In this document: piece by piece, positions 33,631 through 42,468 of the stretch
Numbering within the stretch: position 1 is the stretch's first letter
How the letters are laid out: each line of letters starts with the position of its first letter
Source of the DNA: Rahnella sikkimica
Lineage (GTDB): Bacteria; Pseudomonadota; Gammaproteobacteria; Enterobacterales; Enterobacteriaceae
Length of the DNA stretch: 64,000 bases
Direction of reading: 5' to 3'
Assembly (NCBI RefSeq): GCF_002951615.1
Contig: NZ_CP019062.1
Span: forward strand, 2,232,001 to 2,296,000
Notes under the pieces: generated by a model
What the model saw: only the letters and a program-made list of their open reading frames with translations
Told to the model about the DNA's origin: nothing
The model's database searches: none
Translations under genes and position numbers: made by a program

Positions 33631-33644
33631 AGATTATCGGAATA

Positions 33645-34070
33645 TTACTGATGGCCGATTACATAACCGATTTCCTGCCCGTAGGAAAGTTCGAGCGTAT
33701 TCCCATCGGGGTCATCCAGAAAAGCCCAGTATCCCACGGGCGCACCGGAATCTGTCGGTTCCTGACGTAAAACGCCTGCGTCACGGGCTTCGGCGAGTTT
33801 CGCGTCCATCGCGTCTTTCGAGGCACAGGCAACACCGAGATGCCCGAACGGGCCAAGTTTAGTGTCGGTGGATTGCGGGTCTTCTGCCAGAACGAGGGCA
33901 AAGTGGCGGGTCATGTCGCTGAGCCAGGCAACAGGCCGGGCGTTGGAACCTTTTTCACCGCGCCGGTGGATGACTTTCATTCCGGCAAATTGCTGATAAA
34001 AAGCGATACTGGCGTCGAGATCTTTAACGGCAAAAGCAATGTGGCTCAGGCCGATGTCTTTATTGTCCAT
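33645..34070 (-). CDS. VOC/glyoxalase-fold protein
   Basis: A 141-residue single-domain vicinal-oxygen-chelate protein. The paired strand-helix modules are ISHIAFAVKDLDASIAFYQQF at the N-terminus and FGHLGVACASKDAMDAKLAEARDAG near residue 75, with a late metal-ligand region WAFLDDPDGNTLELSYGQE near residue 118. Family members include lyases, dioxygenases and antibiotic-resistance proteins; no specific substrate is shown. It lies upstream of nothing obvious and 51 bases after dusC on the same strand. Confidence 0.82.
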   Translation of the reverse strand: MDNKDIGLSHIAFAVKDLDASIAFYQQFAGMKVIHRRGEKGSNARPVAWLSDMTRHFALVLAEDPQSTDTKLGPFGHLGVACASKDAMDAKLAEARDAGVLRQEPTDSGAPVGYWAFLDDPDGNTLELSYGQEIGYVIGHQ

Positions 34071-34121
34071 GATACTCCTCCATTTTTAAGCGTTGCCGCG
34101 TGGAGAAGACAGGGAATCAGG

Positions 34122-35051
34122 TCACCGGTTAATGCGTTCGGCGATTTCCTTCGACGTCTTCAGCACGCGCACTTCAGTAAATAACTCTGTTGCCTCTTCG
34201 TACTCTTTACGCAGATAACTCAGCCACTGTTTGATACGCGCAACGTGATACAAACCGGTATCGCCCTGCTTTTCCAGATGGGTGTATTTCTGCAGTAACA
34301 CCATCACGTCCGCCCACGGCATACGCGATTCGTTGTACTTCACCACGCGGCTGAGATTAGGAATATTCAGCGCGCCGCGTCCGATCATGACGGCATCACA
34401 ACCCGTCGTTTGCATGCAGGCCTGTGCGCTGGCGTAATCCCAGATTTCACCGTTGGCAATCACCGGAATACTCAGCCGCTGGCGGATTTCGCCAATTGCC
34501 TGCCAGTTAATCCGCTCAGGCTTGTAACCGTCTTCTTTGGTGCGTCCGTGTACCGTGAGTTCTGTCGCGCCCGCCTGTTGTACGGCGTCAGCAATTTCAA
34601 AACTGCGCTCGAGAGAGTCCCAGCCCAGACGTATTTTTACCGTCACCGGTAAATGCGCCGGAACCGCCGCGCGCATGGCTTTTGCGCCCTGATAAATCAG
34701 CTCAGGGTCTTTGAGTAGCGTCGCCCCTCCGCCGCTGCCGTTGACCATTTTCGACGGGCAGCCACAGTTGAGATCGACGCCATAAGAACCCAGTTCACTG
34801 GCGCGGGCGGCGTTTTCGGCCAGCCATTCAGGATATTGCCCGAGAAGCTGCACACGAACCCGCGTGCCGGAAGGCGTGCGGCTGTCGTGCAGTAATTCGG
34901 GGCACAGGCGATGGAAGACTTTGACGGGAAGCAGCTGATCCACCACACGTACAAACTCGGTGATGCACAAATCGTAGTCGTTCACTTCAGTGAGAAGTTC
35001 ACGAACCAGAGGATCAAGCACACCTTCCATCGGAGCCAGTAATACGCGCAT
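34122..35051 (-). CDS. dusC: tRNA-dihydrouridine(16) synthase DusC
   Basis: FMN-dependent enzyme of 309 residues that reduces uridine 16 of tRNA. Family marks are [20 protein letters not shown] at the N-terminus (FMN phosphate end), the catalytic-cysteine segment [21 protein letters not shown] near residue 95, [11 protein letters not shown] near residue 138, and [21 protein letters not shown] near residue 165. [18 protein letters not shown] and [15 protein letters not shown] follow. The N-terminal MEGV and late features fit DusC better than DusA or DusB; length agrees with E. coli DusC. Confidence 0.94.
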   Translation of the reverse strand: MRVLLAPMEGVLDPLVRELLTEVNDYDLCITEFVRVVDQLLPVKVFHRLCPELLHDSRTPSGTRVRVQLLGQYPEWLAENAARASELGSYGVDLNCGCPSKMVNGSGGGATLLKDPELIYQGAKAMRAAVPAHLPVTVKIRLGWDSLERSFEIADAVQQAGATELTVHGRTKEDGYKPERINWQAIGEIRQRLSIPVIANGEIWDYASAQACMQTTGCDAVMIGRGALNIPNLSRVVKYNESRMPWADVMVLLQKYTHLEKQGDTGLYHVARIKQWLSYLRKEYEEATELFTEVRVLKTSKEIAERINR

Positions 35052-35109
35052 CGCAGTTCAACCCTTAAAAATGACGCGCAAGATTACCGCAAGGCCCGCC
35101 TCCGGGCAA

Positions 35110-36555
35110 TTATCCCTGTGACAAATCGGTGTTTAACGTTTCATTCATGCCGCTATTCTTTTGCCGCGCCCTGACGGAACGCAGGGCAATCCACACCGCC
35201 AGAAATGCGGGGACAGCAAACAGCAGGAACATCCAGAACGCGGCGTTGGCAGCGCCCGTATCACCCTGATTCACGCCGGAGAAGTTAGCGACCGTTCCCG
35301 CCAGAGCCGCACCCAGCGCAGCGGCGAAAGACTGCACGACGGTGATCGACGCACCGGCTTTTTCGCGATCTTCTTCCGGAGCCTGTTGCAGCACACGGGT
35401 CAGCAAATGCGGCCAGCCCAGCCCGATACCGAAACCGGCCAGCGTCAGCCCGAGCACAACGCCGCTGATATTCAGCCACGGCACACCAAAAGCGACCGGC
35501 ACGGTGAACAGCAATAACAGCAAGCCGACAGCCAGAATCAGCGGACCGGAAACAATCGCGTTATCAGCGCGACGCCCCGTCCAGCCTGAGCTGGCGACTT
35601 CGCTTAATGTCCAGCCCGCCGCAGCGGCCGCCGTGATATATCCGGCGGCGAGCGGTGTCTGCCCGTGCAGATGTTGCAGCAGATAAGGCACAAACAGTTC
35701 GCAGCCCAGCCCGATAATCAGCAATGACATCACCAGATACAGGCCATAAAGCGGCGATGAACGGCGCAGCGCATTACGCGGCAGCAGCCTGACGGCGGCG
35801 GTAAATTCGCGGTGGCGCAGGATAAGCATCATCACGACCGCAATTACAAACCCGAGCAAATTCACCAGCCCGTGCGAAGACAAGCTACCTGCCGAAACCA
35901 CCAGCACCGCGCCGGTCAGCAGCGCCAGTTGCATCAGCGGCAGCGGCTCTTCCGGCTGTTTATCCCGCTGAGATTTCGGCAGGATCCGCCAGACCCACAG
36001 ACCAAATAACGATGTGACCGGCAGGAGCAAGCCAAACGCCCAGCGCCATGCGTGCAGTTCAGCAAAAATGCCGCCGACCGCCGGGCCGACCAGCGTCGCA
36101 ATTCCCCACATGGCGGAGATCAGCGCCATCGCGCGGGGCCAGAGAGACTCCTTAAACAGGAGGTTTATCATCGCGTAAGACAGCGCGAACAGGAAACCGC
36201 CGCCCAGCCCCTGCAAGGCCCGCCCGATAAGCAGCACCGGCATACTCGGCGCAACGGTACAAATCGCGGCACCGGCGATGAAAATACCGGTCGCCATGAG
36301 ATAACTGCCGCGCGGCCCGGCGGTTCGCATCAGCCGGGCAGAGAGCGCCGAGCCAAGAATTGAGCAGACGACGTACAATGTGGTGTTCCACGCGTACCAC
36401 GCCAGCCCGCCGATATCCTGCACGACGGAGGGTAAAATCGTGATCACGATGTAGCTGTTGGTGGCGTATAGCGCGACACCAGCACTCAGGGTGATGGCGC
36501 TGCCCCGGTTTTCAGCACTGAATAAATCCTTCCAGCCGCTCTGACTTTCCGACAT
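35110..36555 (-). CDS. MFS transporter, DHA2-like exporter
   Basis: A 481-residue major facilitator starting at MSESQSGWKDLF; a frame extension to 36591 lacks support. Fourteen-helix drug-exporter-like topology is suggested by length and hydrophobic runs. Marks include AGVALYATNSYIVITILPSVVQDIGG in helix 1, SARLMRTAGPRGSYLMATGIFIAG and LIGRALQGLGGGFLFALSYAMINLLF (motif C/D area near residue 110). The gene is divergent from a SufR-like Fe-S regulator across 120 bases carrying an operator-like dyad, so it may be controlled by that protein. The substrate is unknown. Confidence 0.83.
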   Translation of the reverse strand: MSESQSGWKDLFSAENRGSAITLSAGVALYATNSYIVITILPSVVQDIGGLAWYAWNTTLYVVCSILGSALSARLMRTAGPRGSYLMATGIFIAGAAICTVAPSMPVLLIGRALQGLGGGFLFALSYAMINLLFKESLWPRAMALISAMWGIATLVGPAVGGIFAELHAWRWAFGLLLPVTSLFGLWVWRILPKSQRDKQPEEPLPLMQLALLTGAVLVVSAGSLSSHGLVNLLGFVIAVVMMLILRHREFTAAVRLLPRNALRRSSPLYGLYLVMSLLIIGLGCELFVPYLLQHLHGQTPLAAGYITAAAAAGWTLSEVASSGWTGRRADNAIVSGPLILAVGLLLLLFTVPVAFGVPWLNISGVVLGLTLAGFGIGLGWPHLLTRVLQQAPEEDREKAGASITVVQSFAAALGAALAGTVANFSGVNQGDTGAANAAFWMFLLFAVPAFLAVWIALRSVRARQKNSGMNETLNTDLSQG

Positions 36556-36623
36556 TTCTCTTCGTCCCTTTGGTTTATGTTTTCCGCACATTGAAGCACG
36601 TTGTGTTTATGGTATGATTAAAA

Positions 36624-36637
36624 CAAGAAATTACTTG
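36624..36637. promoter_or_regulatory. Operator-like dyad CAAG-N6-CTTG, copy 1
   Basis: CAAGAAATTACTTG followed by GAA, lying between the divergent MFS and SufR-like genes. The same unit recurs 56 bases downstream at 36680-36693 (CAAGCAATGACTTG then GAA). The paired sites suggest binding by the SufR-like protein to both divergent promoters. Confidence 0.6.
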
Positions 36638-36675
36638 GAATATGTTTTACATAATCTAGAACCCGGCGAGGCAAT

Positions 36676-37323
36676 ATGTCAAGCAATGACTTGGAAAATA
36701 AAAACGACGTCCGGCAAAGCGTCGCTGAGCGCTTAATGACGCTGCTGAAAACCCGCGGAGAAATGCAGGCCAGTGATGCAGGTCATCTTCTGGGCACGAC
36801 CGGCGAAGCGGCGCGGCAGCAGTTTGTGAAGCTGGCAAAAGACGGCCTGGTGGAAGCCAAATCGATATCGCAGGGCGTCGGGCGTCCGGCGCAATACTGG
36901 CAACTTACCGCCAGAGGACACGCGCACTTTCCCGATGCGCACGCCGATCTGACCGTACAACTTCTGCAACTTATCCGCACGTCGCTGGGCGAATCGGCAT
37001 TAGACCAGTTGATTACGTCACGGGAAAGCCAGACGCTGGCAAATTACCGGCAGGCCATGACTGGCGCAAATTCGCTGGAAGAGAGATTACAACGCCTGAC
37101 GGCCATCCGCACCCGCGAAGGATATATGGCGGACTGGACCTTACAGGAGGACGGCAGCTATTTGTTTGTGGAAAACCACTGCCCGATTTGCGCTGCCGCA
37201 ACGACCTGTCAGGGCTTTTGCCGCGCCGAGCGCGATGTGTTCCGGGATGTGCTGGAGGCAAACGTCGAGCGCACCGAGCATATTTTACAGGGCGCCCGCC
37301 GCTGTGCGTATGTGATCCGTTAG
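36676..37323 (+). CDS. SufR-like Fe-S cluster transcription regulator
   Basis: A 215-residue regulator with an N-terminal DeoR/ArsR-like winged HTH (AERLMTLLKTRGEMQASDAGHLLG through REGY; recognition area GTTGEAARQQFVKLAKDGLVE near residue 40) and a C-terminal cysteine set: C169, C172, C178, C182 and C210, in HCPICAAATTCQGFC and GARRCAY. This arrangement is the signature of SufR-type regulators, whose Fe-S cluster senses iron or redox state. In other bacteria SufR controls suf genes; no suf genes are adjacent here. An operator-like site lies upstream, and another overlaps its own first codons, pointing to autoregulation and control of the divergent MFS exporter. Confidence 0.85.
   Translation: MSSNDLENKNDVRQSVAERLMTLLKTRGEMQASDAGHLLGTTGEAARQQFVKLAKDGLVEAKSISQGVGRPAQYWQLTARGHAHFPDAHADLTVQLLQLIRTSLGESALDQLITSRESQTLANYRQAMTGANSLEERLQRLTAIRTREGYMADWTLQEDGSYLFVENHCPICAAATTCQGFCRAERDVFRDVLEANVERTEHILQGARRCAYVIR
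36680..36693. promoter_or_regulatory. Operator-like dyad CAAG-N6-CTTG, copy 2, inside the gene start
   Basis: CAAGCAATGACTTG followed by GAA, beginning at the second codon of the SufR-like gene. Binding here would block its own transcription. Confidence 0.55.
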
Positions 37324-37382
37324 CCGGATTTCAGGCGAAAAAAAACCGCCGGTTAAGGCGGTTTGTTCACGATTCAGAAATC

Positions 37383-38783
37383 TTATTTGTTGCCGGTGCC
37401 GCCGGTGCCGGTACGACGCTGGCCTGCATGTGCAGGACGCGAACGTGCCGGACGGTTTTCGCCGGAACCGCGGTTTTCAGACGTGCCGTTTGCCGCACGC
37501 TGACCACTACCGCCCGGACGCGGAGCGCCTGAACGTGGAGCACCGGAGCGCGGTGCGCCCGGACGCTGGCCCTGACGTGGTGCGCCACGACCGCCGCCAC
37601 CGCTACCCTGGCGACCATTGATGATCGGCTCAGCTTTGATGCTCAAATCTGGCTCATAACCCGGCAGTGCGATGCGTGGAATTTCACGCTTCAGCAGGCG
37701 CTCGATGTCACGCAGCAATTTATGTTCATCAACGCACACCAGAGAAACCGCTTCGCCGGTGGCTTCTGCACGGCCGGTACGGCCGATACGGTGAACGTAA
37801 TCTTCCGGTACGTTTGGCAGTTCGTAGTTCACGACGTGCGGCAGCATATCGATATCCAGACCGCGCGCGGCGATATCCGTTGCGACCAGTACACGGACTG
37901 AACCAGCTTTGAAATCGGCCAGTGCACGGGTACGCGCGCCCTGACTTTTATTGCCATGAATCGCAGCGGCGGTGATGCCGTCTTTATTCAGTTGCTCAGC
38001 CAGATGGTTGGCACCGTGTTTTGTACGGTTGAACACCAGCACCTGTTTCCAGTTGCCTTCGCCGATCATCTGGGACAGCAGTTCTTTTTTGCGTTTCTTA
38101 TCAACAAAGTGAACGGTCTGTTCAATTTGCTCAGAAGCGGTGTTGCGACGCGCAACTTCAACAGAAGCCGGGTTAGTCAGCAACTTGCTCGCCAGACCTT
38201 TGATCTCATCGGAGAAGGTGGCGGAGAACAGCAGGTTCTGACGCTTGGCAGGCAGTTTCGCCAGCACGCGACGGATGTCGTGGATGAAGCCCATGTCCAG
38301 CATACGGTCAGCTTCATCAAGCACTAAAATTTCTACCTGGGATAAATCAACAGCACGCTGATGTTCCAGATCCAGCAAACGACCCGGCGTTGCGATCAGA
38401 ACATCCACGCCACCGCGCAGTTTCAACATCTGCGGGTTGATGCTCACACCACCAAATACGACCAGCGAACGCAGGGTCAGGTATTTGCTGTAAGCCTGGA
38501 CGTTTTCGCCAATCTGCGCCGCCAGCTCACGGGTTGGGGTCAGGATCAGCGCACGAACCGGGCGACGTCCTTTGAATTGCGCGTTGGTATGGCTGAGCAT
38601 GTTCAGCAGCGGCAGTGTAAAACCAGCGGTTTTACCGGTACCGGTCTGCGCGCTCGCCATCAGGTCACGACCTTCCAGCACAACAGGGATAGCCTGACGC
38701 TGAATAGGCGTAGGTTCACGATAGCCCTGTTCTTCAACAGCACGCAAAATTTCGGCACTTAAGCCGAGGGAATCAAATGACAT
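37383..38783 (-). CDS. rhlE: RhlE, DEAD-box RNA helicase
   Basis: ATP-dependent RNA helicase of 466 residues from [13 protein letters not shown]; longer in-frame starts (to 38984) lie in the leader and lack resemblance. Helicase motifs in order: [13 protein letters not shown] (Q motif), [10 protein letters not shown] (I), [10 protein letters not shown] (Ia), [21 protein letters not shown] (II), [10 protein letters not shown] (III), [30 protein letters not shown] (V) and [10 protein letters not shown] (VI). The C-terminal 80 residues are a low-complexity RG/GAPRSG tail typical of RhlE, possibly an RNA-binding tail. Neighbour mdtG is divergent. A terminator-like stem (AACCGCC / GGCGGTT) lies just beyond the stop, shared with the convergent SufR-like gene. 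Confidence 0.95.
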   Translation of the reverse strand: MSFDSLGLSAEILRAVEEQGYREPTPIQRQAIPVVLEGRDLMASAQTGTGKTAGFTLPLLNMLSHTNAQFKGRRPVRALILTPTRELAAQIGENVQAYSKYLTLRSLVVFGGVSINPQMLKLRGGVDVLIATPGRLLDLEHQRAVDLSQVEILVLDEADRMLDMGFIHDIRRVLAKLPAKRQNLLFSATFSDEIKGLASKLLTNPASVEVARRNTASEQIEQTVHFVDKKRKKELLSQMIGEGNWKQVLVFNRTKHGANHLAEQLNKDGITAAAIHGNKSQGARTRALADFKAGSVRVLVATDIAARGLDIDMLPHVVNYELPNVPEDYVHRIGRTGRAEATGEAVSLVCVDEHKLLRDIERLLKREIPRIALPGYEPDLSIKAEPIINGRQGSGGGGRGAPRQGQRPGAPRSGAPRSGAPRPGGSGQRAANGTSENRGSGENRPARSRPAHAGQRRTGTGGTGNK

Positions 38784-38801
38784 ATAAGGAAAAGCTCCAG
38801 T

Positions 38802-38843
38802 CCACTCTAACCCGAACGGGGTTCGGTGCAGTTTCAAGAGTGG
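38802..38843 (-). promoter_or_regulatory. Structured 5' leader hairpin of rhlE
   Basis: CCACTCT / AGAGTGG closes an outer stem 20-60 bases upstream of the rhlE start, with an inner CCGAAC / GTTCGG stem around a GGG loop. The gap 38784-39161 (378 bases) holds the divergent rhlE and mdtG promoters; a -10-like TACTAT on the minus strand is near 38920, so the leader would be about 130 bases. Leader control of rhlE is inferred. Confidence 0.45.
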
Positions 38844-39161
38844 ATGATCAGACGAGGCAAATGAGGCATTACCACGAGGATTCGGCACAAACTGCAGTGC
38901 GCCAGTTGTGCGGATAGTAGCACAGAACGCCGTGCCGCGCGAAGTTATCTGCTCCCGGCCTGTAACCGGGCGTGACAAAAGCAAACTTCTGTGACGCTTT
39001 TGGGCGGCATAATCTGCGGCAATAATCCGAAACTTTGATACAGGATAATCAATTATAAAGCTGATGAATGGCTTCCCACTTTTTGCGTCCCAATCCCCGG
39101 GTTAGCTTGCTATGCTTCTTTTACTTTCACTCTTCTGTCCATAAGGCTGCACCGCTGCAAC

Positions 39162-40367
39162 ATGGAAACCTGGAAAATAAACTTAATTTCCGTCTGGCTC
39201 GGGTGTTTTTTTACCGGCATGGCGATGAGTCAGATCCTGCCTTTTTTACCGCTTTACATCGAACAACTGGGTGTGACGTCTCATGAATCCCTGAGTTTGT
39301 GGTCCGGGTTGGTGTTCAGCGGAACCTTCCTGGTTTCGGCGATTGTTGCGCCGCTGTGGGGCAGCCTGGCTGACCGCAAAGGCCGCAAGCTGATGCTCCT
39401 GCGCGCCGCGCTGGGCATGGCAATTGTCATGATGTTGCAGGGTTTTGCGACCAACGTCTGGCAGCTTTTCATTCTGCGCACGCTGATGGGTTTAACGTCC
39501 GGCTATATTCCGAATGCCATGGCGCTGGTGGCCTCGCAGGTCCCGCGCGATAAAAGCGGCTGGGCGCTGGGGACGCTGTCCACCGGTCAGGTTTCCGGCG
39601 TCATTATCGGCCCGCTGCTGGGCGGCTTTATGGCCGATCATCTCGGCCTGCGCACCGTGTTTTTCGTCACCAGCGGCATGTTGTTTATCAGTTTCCTGAT
39701 CACCTTTTTCCTGATTAAAGAACGCGTAGTGCCGGTCACCAAGGCCAACCGTCTGAGCGGTAAAGCGGTGTTTACCACACTTCCCTACCCGTGGCTGATT
39801 GTCAGTCTGTTCGTCACCACCATGATGATCCAGCTGGCGAACGGCTCCATCAGCCCGATACTGACGTTGTTTATCCGCGAGCTTTCGTCCCATACCAGCA
39901 ATATTGCGTTTATCAGCGGCGTGATTGCCGCCGTGCCCGGCGTTTCGGCATTACTGGCTGCACCCAAACTGGGTAAACTCGGCGACCGTATCGGCGCGCA
40001 CCGCATTCTCATTGCCGCGCTGGTCTTTTGCTTCCTGCTGTTCTGCCTGATGGCGCTGATCAAAACGCCGGTCCAGCTCGGCATTCTGCGTTTCATGCTC
40101 GGTTTCGGCGATGGTGCATTGATGCCTGCGGTACAGGCGTTGCTGGTGAAATACAGCAGTGACAAGGTGACTGGCCGGATATTTGGGTATAACCAGTCGT
40201 TTATGTACCTCGGGAATGTCATCGGGCCGCTGATAGGTTCCAGCGCTTCCGCACTGTTCGGGTTCCGGTGGGTGTTTATCGTGACCGCGATTCTGGTGTT
40301 GTTTAACACCGTGCAGGTGTGGTGGAGTTTCAGGCAGGTGCCAACTGGGAGAGTGAGGATGCCCTGA
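39162..40367 (+). CDS. mdtG: MdtG multidrug efflux MFS transporter
   Basis: A 401-residue DHA1-family exporter, similar along its length to E. coli MdtG (408). Shared segments are [28 protein letters not shown] in helix 1, [27 protein letters not shown] (motif A) near residue 65, [30 protein letters not shown] (motif C) near residue 127 and [27 protein letters not shown] near residue 255, then [22 protein letters not shown]. In E. coli MdtG gives resistance to fosfomycin and other drugs and is in the Mar/Sox/Rob regulon; this is family knowledge. Confidence 0.93.
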   Translation: METWKINLISVWLGCFFTGMAMSQILPFLPLYIEQLGVTSHESLSLWSGLVFSGTFLVSAIVAPLWGSLADRKGRKLMLLRAALGMAIVMMLQGFATNVWQLFILRTLMGLTSGYIPNAMALVASQVPRDKSGWALGTLSTGQVSGVIIGPLLGGFMADHLGLRTVFFVTSGMLFISFLITFFLIKERVVPVTKANRLSGKAVFTTLPYPWLIVSLFVTTMMIQLANGSISPILTLFIRELSSHTSNIAFISGVIAAVPGVSALLAAPKLGKLGDRIGAHRILIAALVFCFLLFCLMALIKTPVQLGILRFMLGFGDGALMPAVQALLVKYSSDKVTGRIFGYNQSFMYLGNVIGPLIGSSASALFGFRWVFIVTAILVLFNTVQVWWSFRQVPTGRVRMP

Positions 40368-40493
40368 CGGGGGAGCCGGATGCTTCTGCTACAGGATCCA
40401 ACGAGGCTTATGAATACGGCCGTGAGCACATAAAGGTCTGCCGGACAGCGAAATCATCAATACAGCCTTCCGGCCGACACTGACTTTTGTGTG

Positions 40494-40533
40494 ATGGCGT
40501 CCGCCGCTGTTGAGAATCAGCGCCGGACGCCAT
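40494..40533. repeat. 16-bp stem-loop downstream of mdtG
   Basis: ATGGCGTCCGCCGCTG / CAGCGCCGGACGCCAT pair over 16 positions with one mismatch and an eight-base loop. No T-run follows, so it is a REP-like stem rather than a classical terminator. Confidence 0.55.
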
Positions 40534-40557
40534 GCGGTACAACGCTTTATGCCAGGT

Positions 40558-40887
40558 CTACCCTTCTTGATTCCCGCCCTTATTCTGCAAGCAGGTTTCG
40601 CATCCTTCTTCCCACAGTGTTGCGTCTTCAGCGATTGCAGCCCTGAACCCTTCGTTAAAACCCGCTTCATTTGCCTCTTGGGTCATTTGCGTAATGCACG
40701 CCTCGCCCGCCCTTATCGCCATTCTCCAGGTCCGGGTTAACTCAAGCCCAATAAACAGAACCACGCCAGCCAGAACATGAATCGATGATTCAATTCCGCC
40801 GTCACTACGGACTCCGGCGATACAGGCGGCTGCGATCAATCCACTTGTCACCACAACAGCAGATATAACTTTGTCTTTAATGAGCAT
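40558..40887 (-). CDS. Small two-helix membrane protein, unknown
   Basis: A 109-residue protein from MLIKDKVISAVVVTSGLIA; a TTG five codons earlier is also possible. Two hydrophobic helices (VISAVVVTSGLIAAACIAG and SIHVLAGVVLFIGLEL) are followed by a soluble acidic and Cys-containing tail (EEGCETCLQNKGG, a C-x2-C pair). I do not recognise a family. Context gives no function: it sits between mdtG and the AT-rich island. The start and reality of the gene are moderately supported by codon pattern and length. Confidence 0.5.
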   Translation of the reverse strand: MLIKDKVISAVVVTSGLIAAACIAGVRSDGGIESSIHVLAGVVLFIGLELTRTWRMAIRAGEACITQMTQEANEAGFNEGFRAAIAEDATLWEEGCETCLQNKGGNQEG

Positions 40888-40974
40888 TGTTGAAACCGGC
40901 AATTATCTGAGTATTGATCCTAGGCTCATTTTGTCATGGGTTTCAGGCTGTTAAGTGCGATTTAGTTGGGGAGC

Positions 40975-40991
40975 AGGGTCTTTTAATGGAC
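40975..40991. repeat. 17-base direct repeat AGGGTCTTTTAATGGAC, copy 1
   Basis: An identical 17-mer occurs at 45877-45893, and a shorter related one at 49237-49249 (GTCCTTTAATGGG). Copy 1 marks the left side of the AT-rich region. Copies 2 and 3 flank the first RND pump gene. The intervening 40888-41166 region holds no gene. Confidence 0.55.
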
Positions 40992-41166
40992 GCTTAAATA
41001 ACGGGTTTGAAGGCGGTTACAGGAGCAGTATTCTAACGTTACGTAGTACGACGCAAAACAGATGCAAATGATTAACTTACTCAATCAAAAGCATTTTTTA
41101 TATTATCTTTTATGATTATCACTTTGCCCCTTAACTTTGAGAGTATTTGTTCATGTTCGTTAACAT

Positions 41167-41841
41167 TCAGTAGTCTTTGGGAAGATGATTAACGGCAATT
41201 AACTTGCCTTTTTTCATGTCTATATACCCCCCTACCCTCAGAGCTGAAAGTATTTTAGAGATAAGACTCTTGGAAAGTTTTGATCGGAGTTGTATATATA
41301 AAAGAACGCTTTGCTTTATTCGAAAATCCTCGGGCTCTTGCAGCAACTCTATTAATTTATTTTTTATAATTAAGTATGCATTTACGCCAACCAGCTGAAA
41401 GTCTCTCGTTTGAAGAACTTGAATAAAATACACTTGTATCTGGCATATTTTTTCCCATGAGCCATTTTTTGTGAATAACTCACAAGCCAATTTTGCATTA
41501 ACTTTAATACAACTGCATTCCGTCTCAGCCAAGACGTAATGGGCGTTACGTGGTTGAAAAAACTCAACCATCCCAAACAATGAAGGTGCTGATGAAGAGT
41601 GCATCAGCAAATGGTCATACTTACGATAAACAGAGAAATGACCACTTATGACGAATGTAAAACAGGAGTTATCGTTATCTTCACGAAATGGGATCCTTTC
41701 ACCTTTATTCGTGATGAATGCTTCCCCAATAGCCTCTATTTCATGGCAAATTTCCTGCAAAACTTCAACGGGCTTGTTGAACCTGGTAGTTCTGCACTCA
41801 ACTTCATCATCTTTATGAAAATAAGCTTCTTCATTGTTCAT
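41167..41841 (-). CDS. IprA-like regulator (cNMP-fold plus wHTH)
   Basis: A 224-residue protein resembling the enterobacterial IprA/YaiV group: a CRP-like effector-fold N-terminal domain (NSCFTFVISGHFSVYRKYDHLL near residue 60, FGMVEFFQPRNAHYVLAETECSCIKV near residue 88) and a C-terminal winged HTH (SVLLYIQLRSKLSKSLISKILSALRVGGYIDMKKGKLIAV near residue 175). Such proteins control stress and virulence genes. A second homologue lies at 55428-56096. The gene is AT-rich and faces away from the porin, divergent across 627 bases. Confidence 0.72.
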   Translation of the reverse strand: MNNEEAYFHKDDEVECRTTRFNKPVEVLQEICHEIEAIGEAFITNKGERIPFREDNDNSCFTFVISGHFSVYRKYDHLLMHSSSAPSLFGMVEFFQPRNAHYVLAETECSCIKVNAKLACELFTKNGSWEKICQIQVYFIQVLQTRDFQLVGVNAYLIIKNKLIELLQEPEDFRIKQSVLLYIQLRSKLSKSLISKILSALRVGGYIDMKKGKLIAVNHLPKDY

Positions 41842-42468
41842 TCTATTGCCTCACCCGTATTTTTTAATGGAATAAGAGCTAACATCCCTCAAGCACTCGG
41901 CCGCAGTCAAAATGCATAATTCCATTAATAAATCGCATAATAAATATGACATACATTTGCGCAACTAATGAATGTTACTCACAGTATGATACTCAATGAA
42001 TTCATCATCACACATTAAACAAACTCCACAAATTATTTATGCTTGTTTATCAAGACGACTTCCCCAGACCAGTAATGCATTATCCTGGCAAAGTGCAAGA
42101 TAAGCATCCAAAACCGCCCATTATTTTTCAAAAACGAAATTATCCACACTGGAAACTTCAGCGTAAACATTGATATCGCCATACATCAATGATAGCAGTA
42201 AGCATCATCCTTTAATTCATAGAAAAAACCCGCATAAATTTCTTTATTACGGGTCAAATGTTTCAATTAAATCATTTTTTAAAAGCAGTGGCACTCAGGG
42301 ACTCATTCTGAGAGATAACAACCTAGCATTATATCGACACACAGAAAAGGTCCTTTAAAACACCTTTTAAAATGTTTTTAAAATGAACTTAATCCTTAAA
42401 ATAGTACTTTGATGCGAGTGAAAACCGCCTAATGACGTCACATTACTATTTACACTTAAGGATAAATC
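41842..42468. promoter_or_regulatory. Long AT-rich porin upstream region
   Basis: 627 bases without a convincing gene. Near the porin the direct repeat TTTTAAAATG occurs twice (about 42366 and 42377), and the region just upstream of the ATG carries a clear AAGGATAAA site. OmpR sites are expected for this porin class, but I could not place consensus boxes with confidence. A small antisense RNA for the porin was not recognised. Confidence 0.4.

Noticed and set aside
38784..38984. N-terminal extension of RhlE up to 38984
   Set aside because: The extra residues do not resemble RhlE and lie in a structured leader; MSFDSLGL is the usual start.
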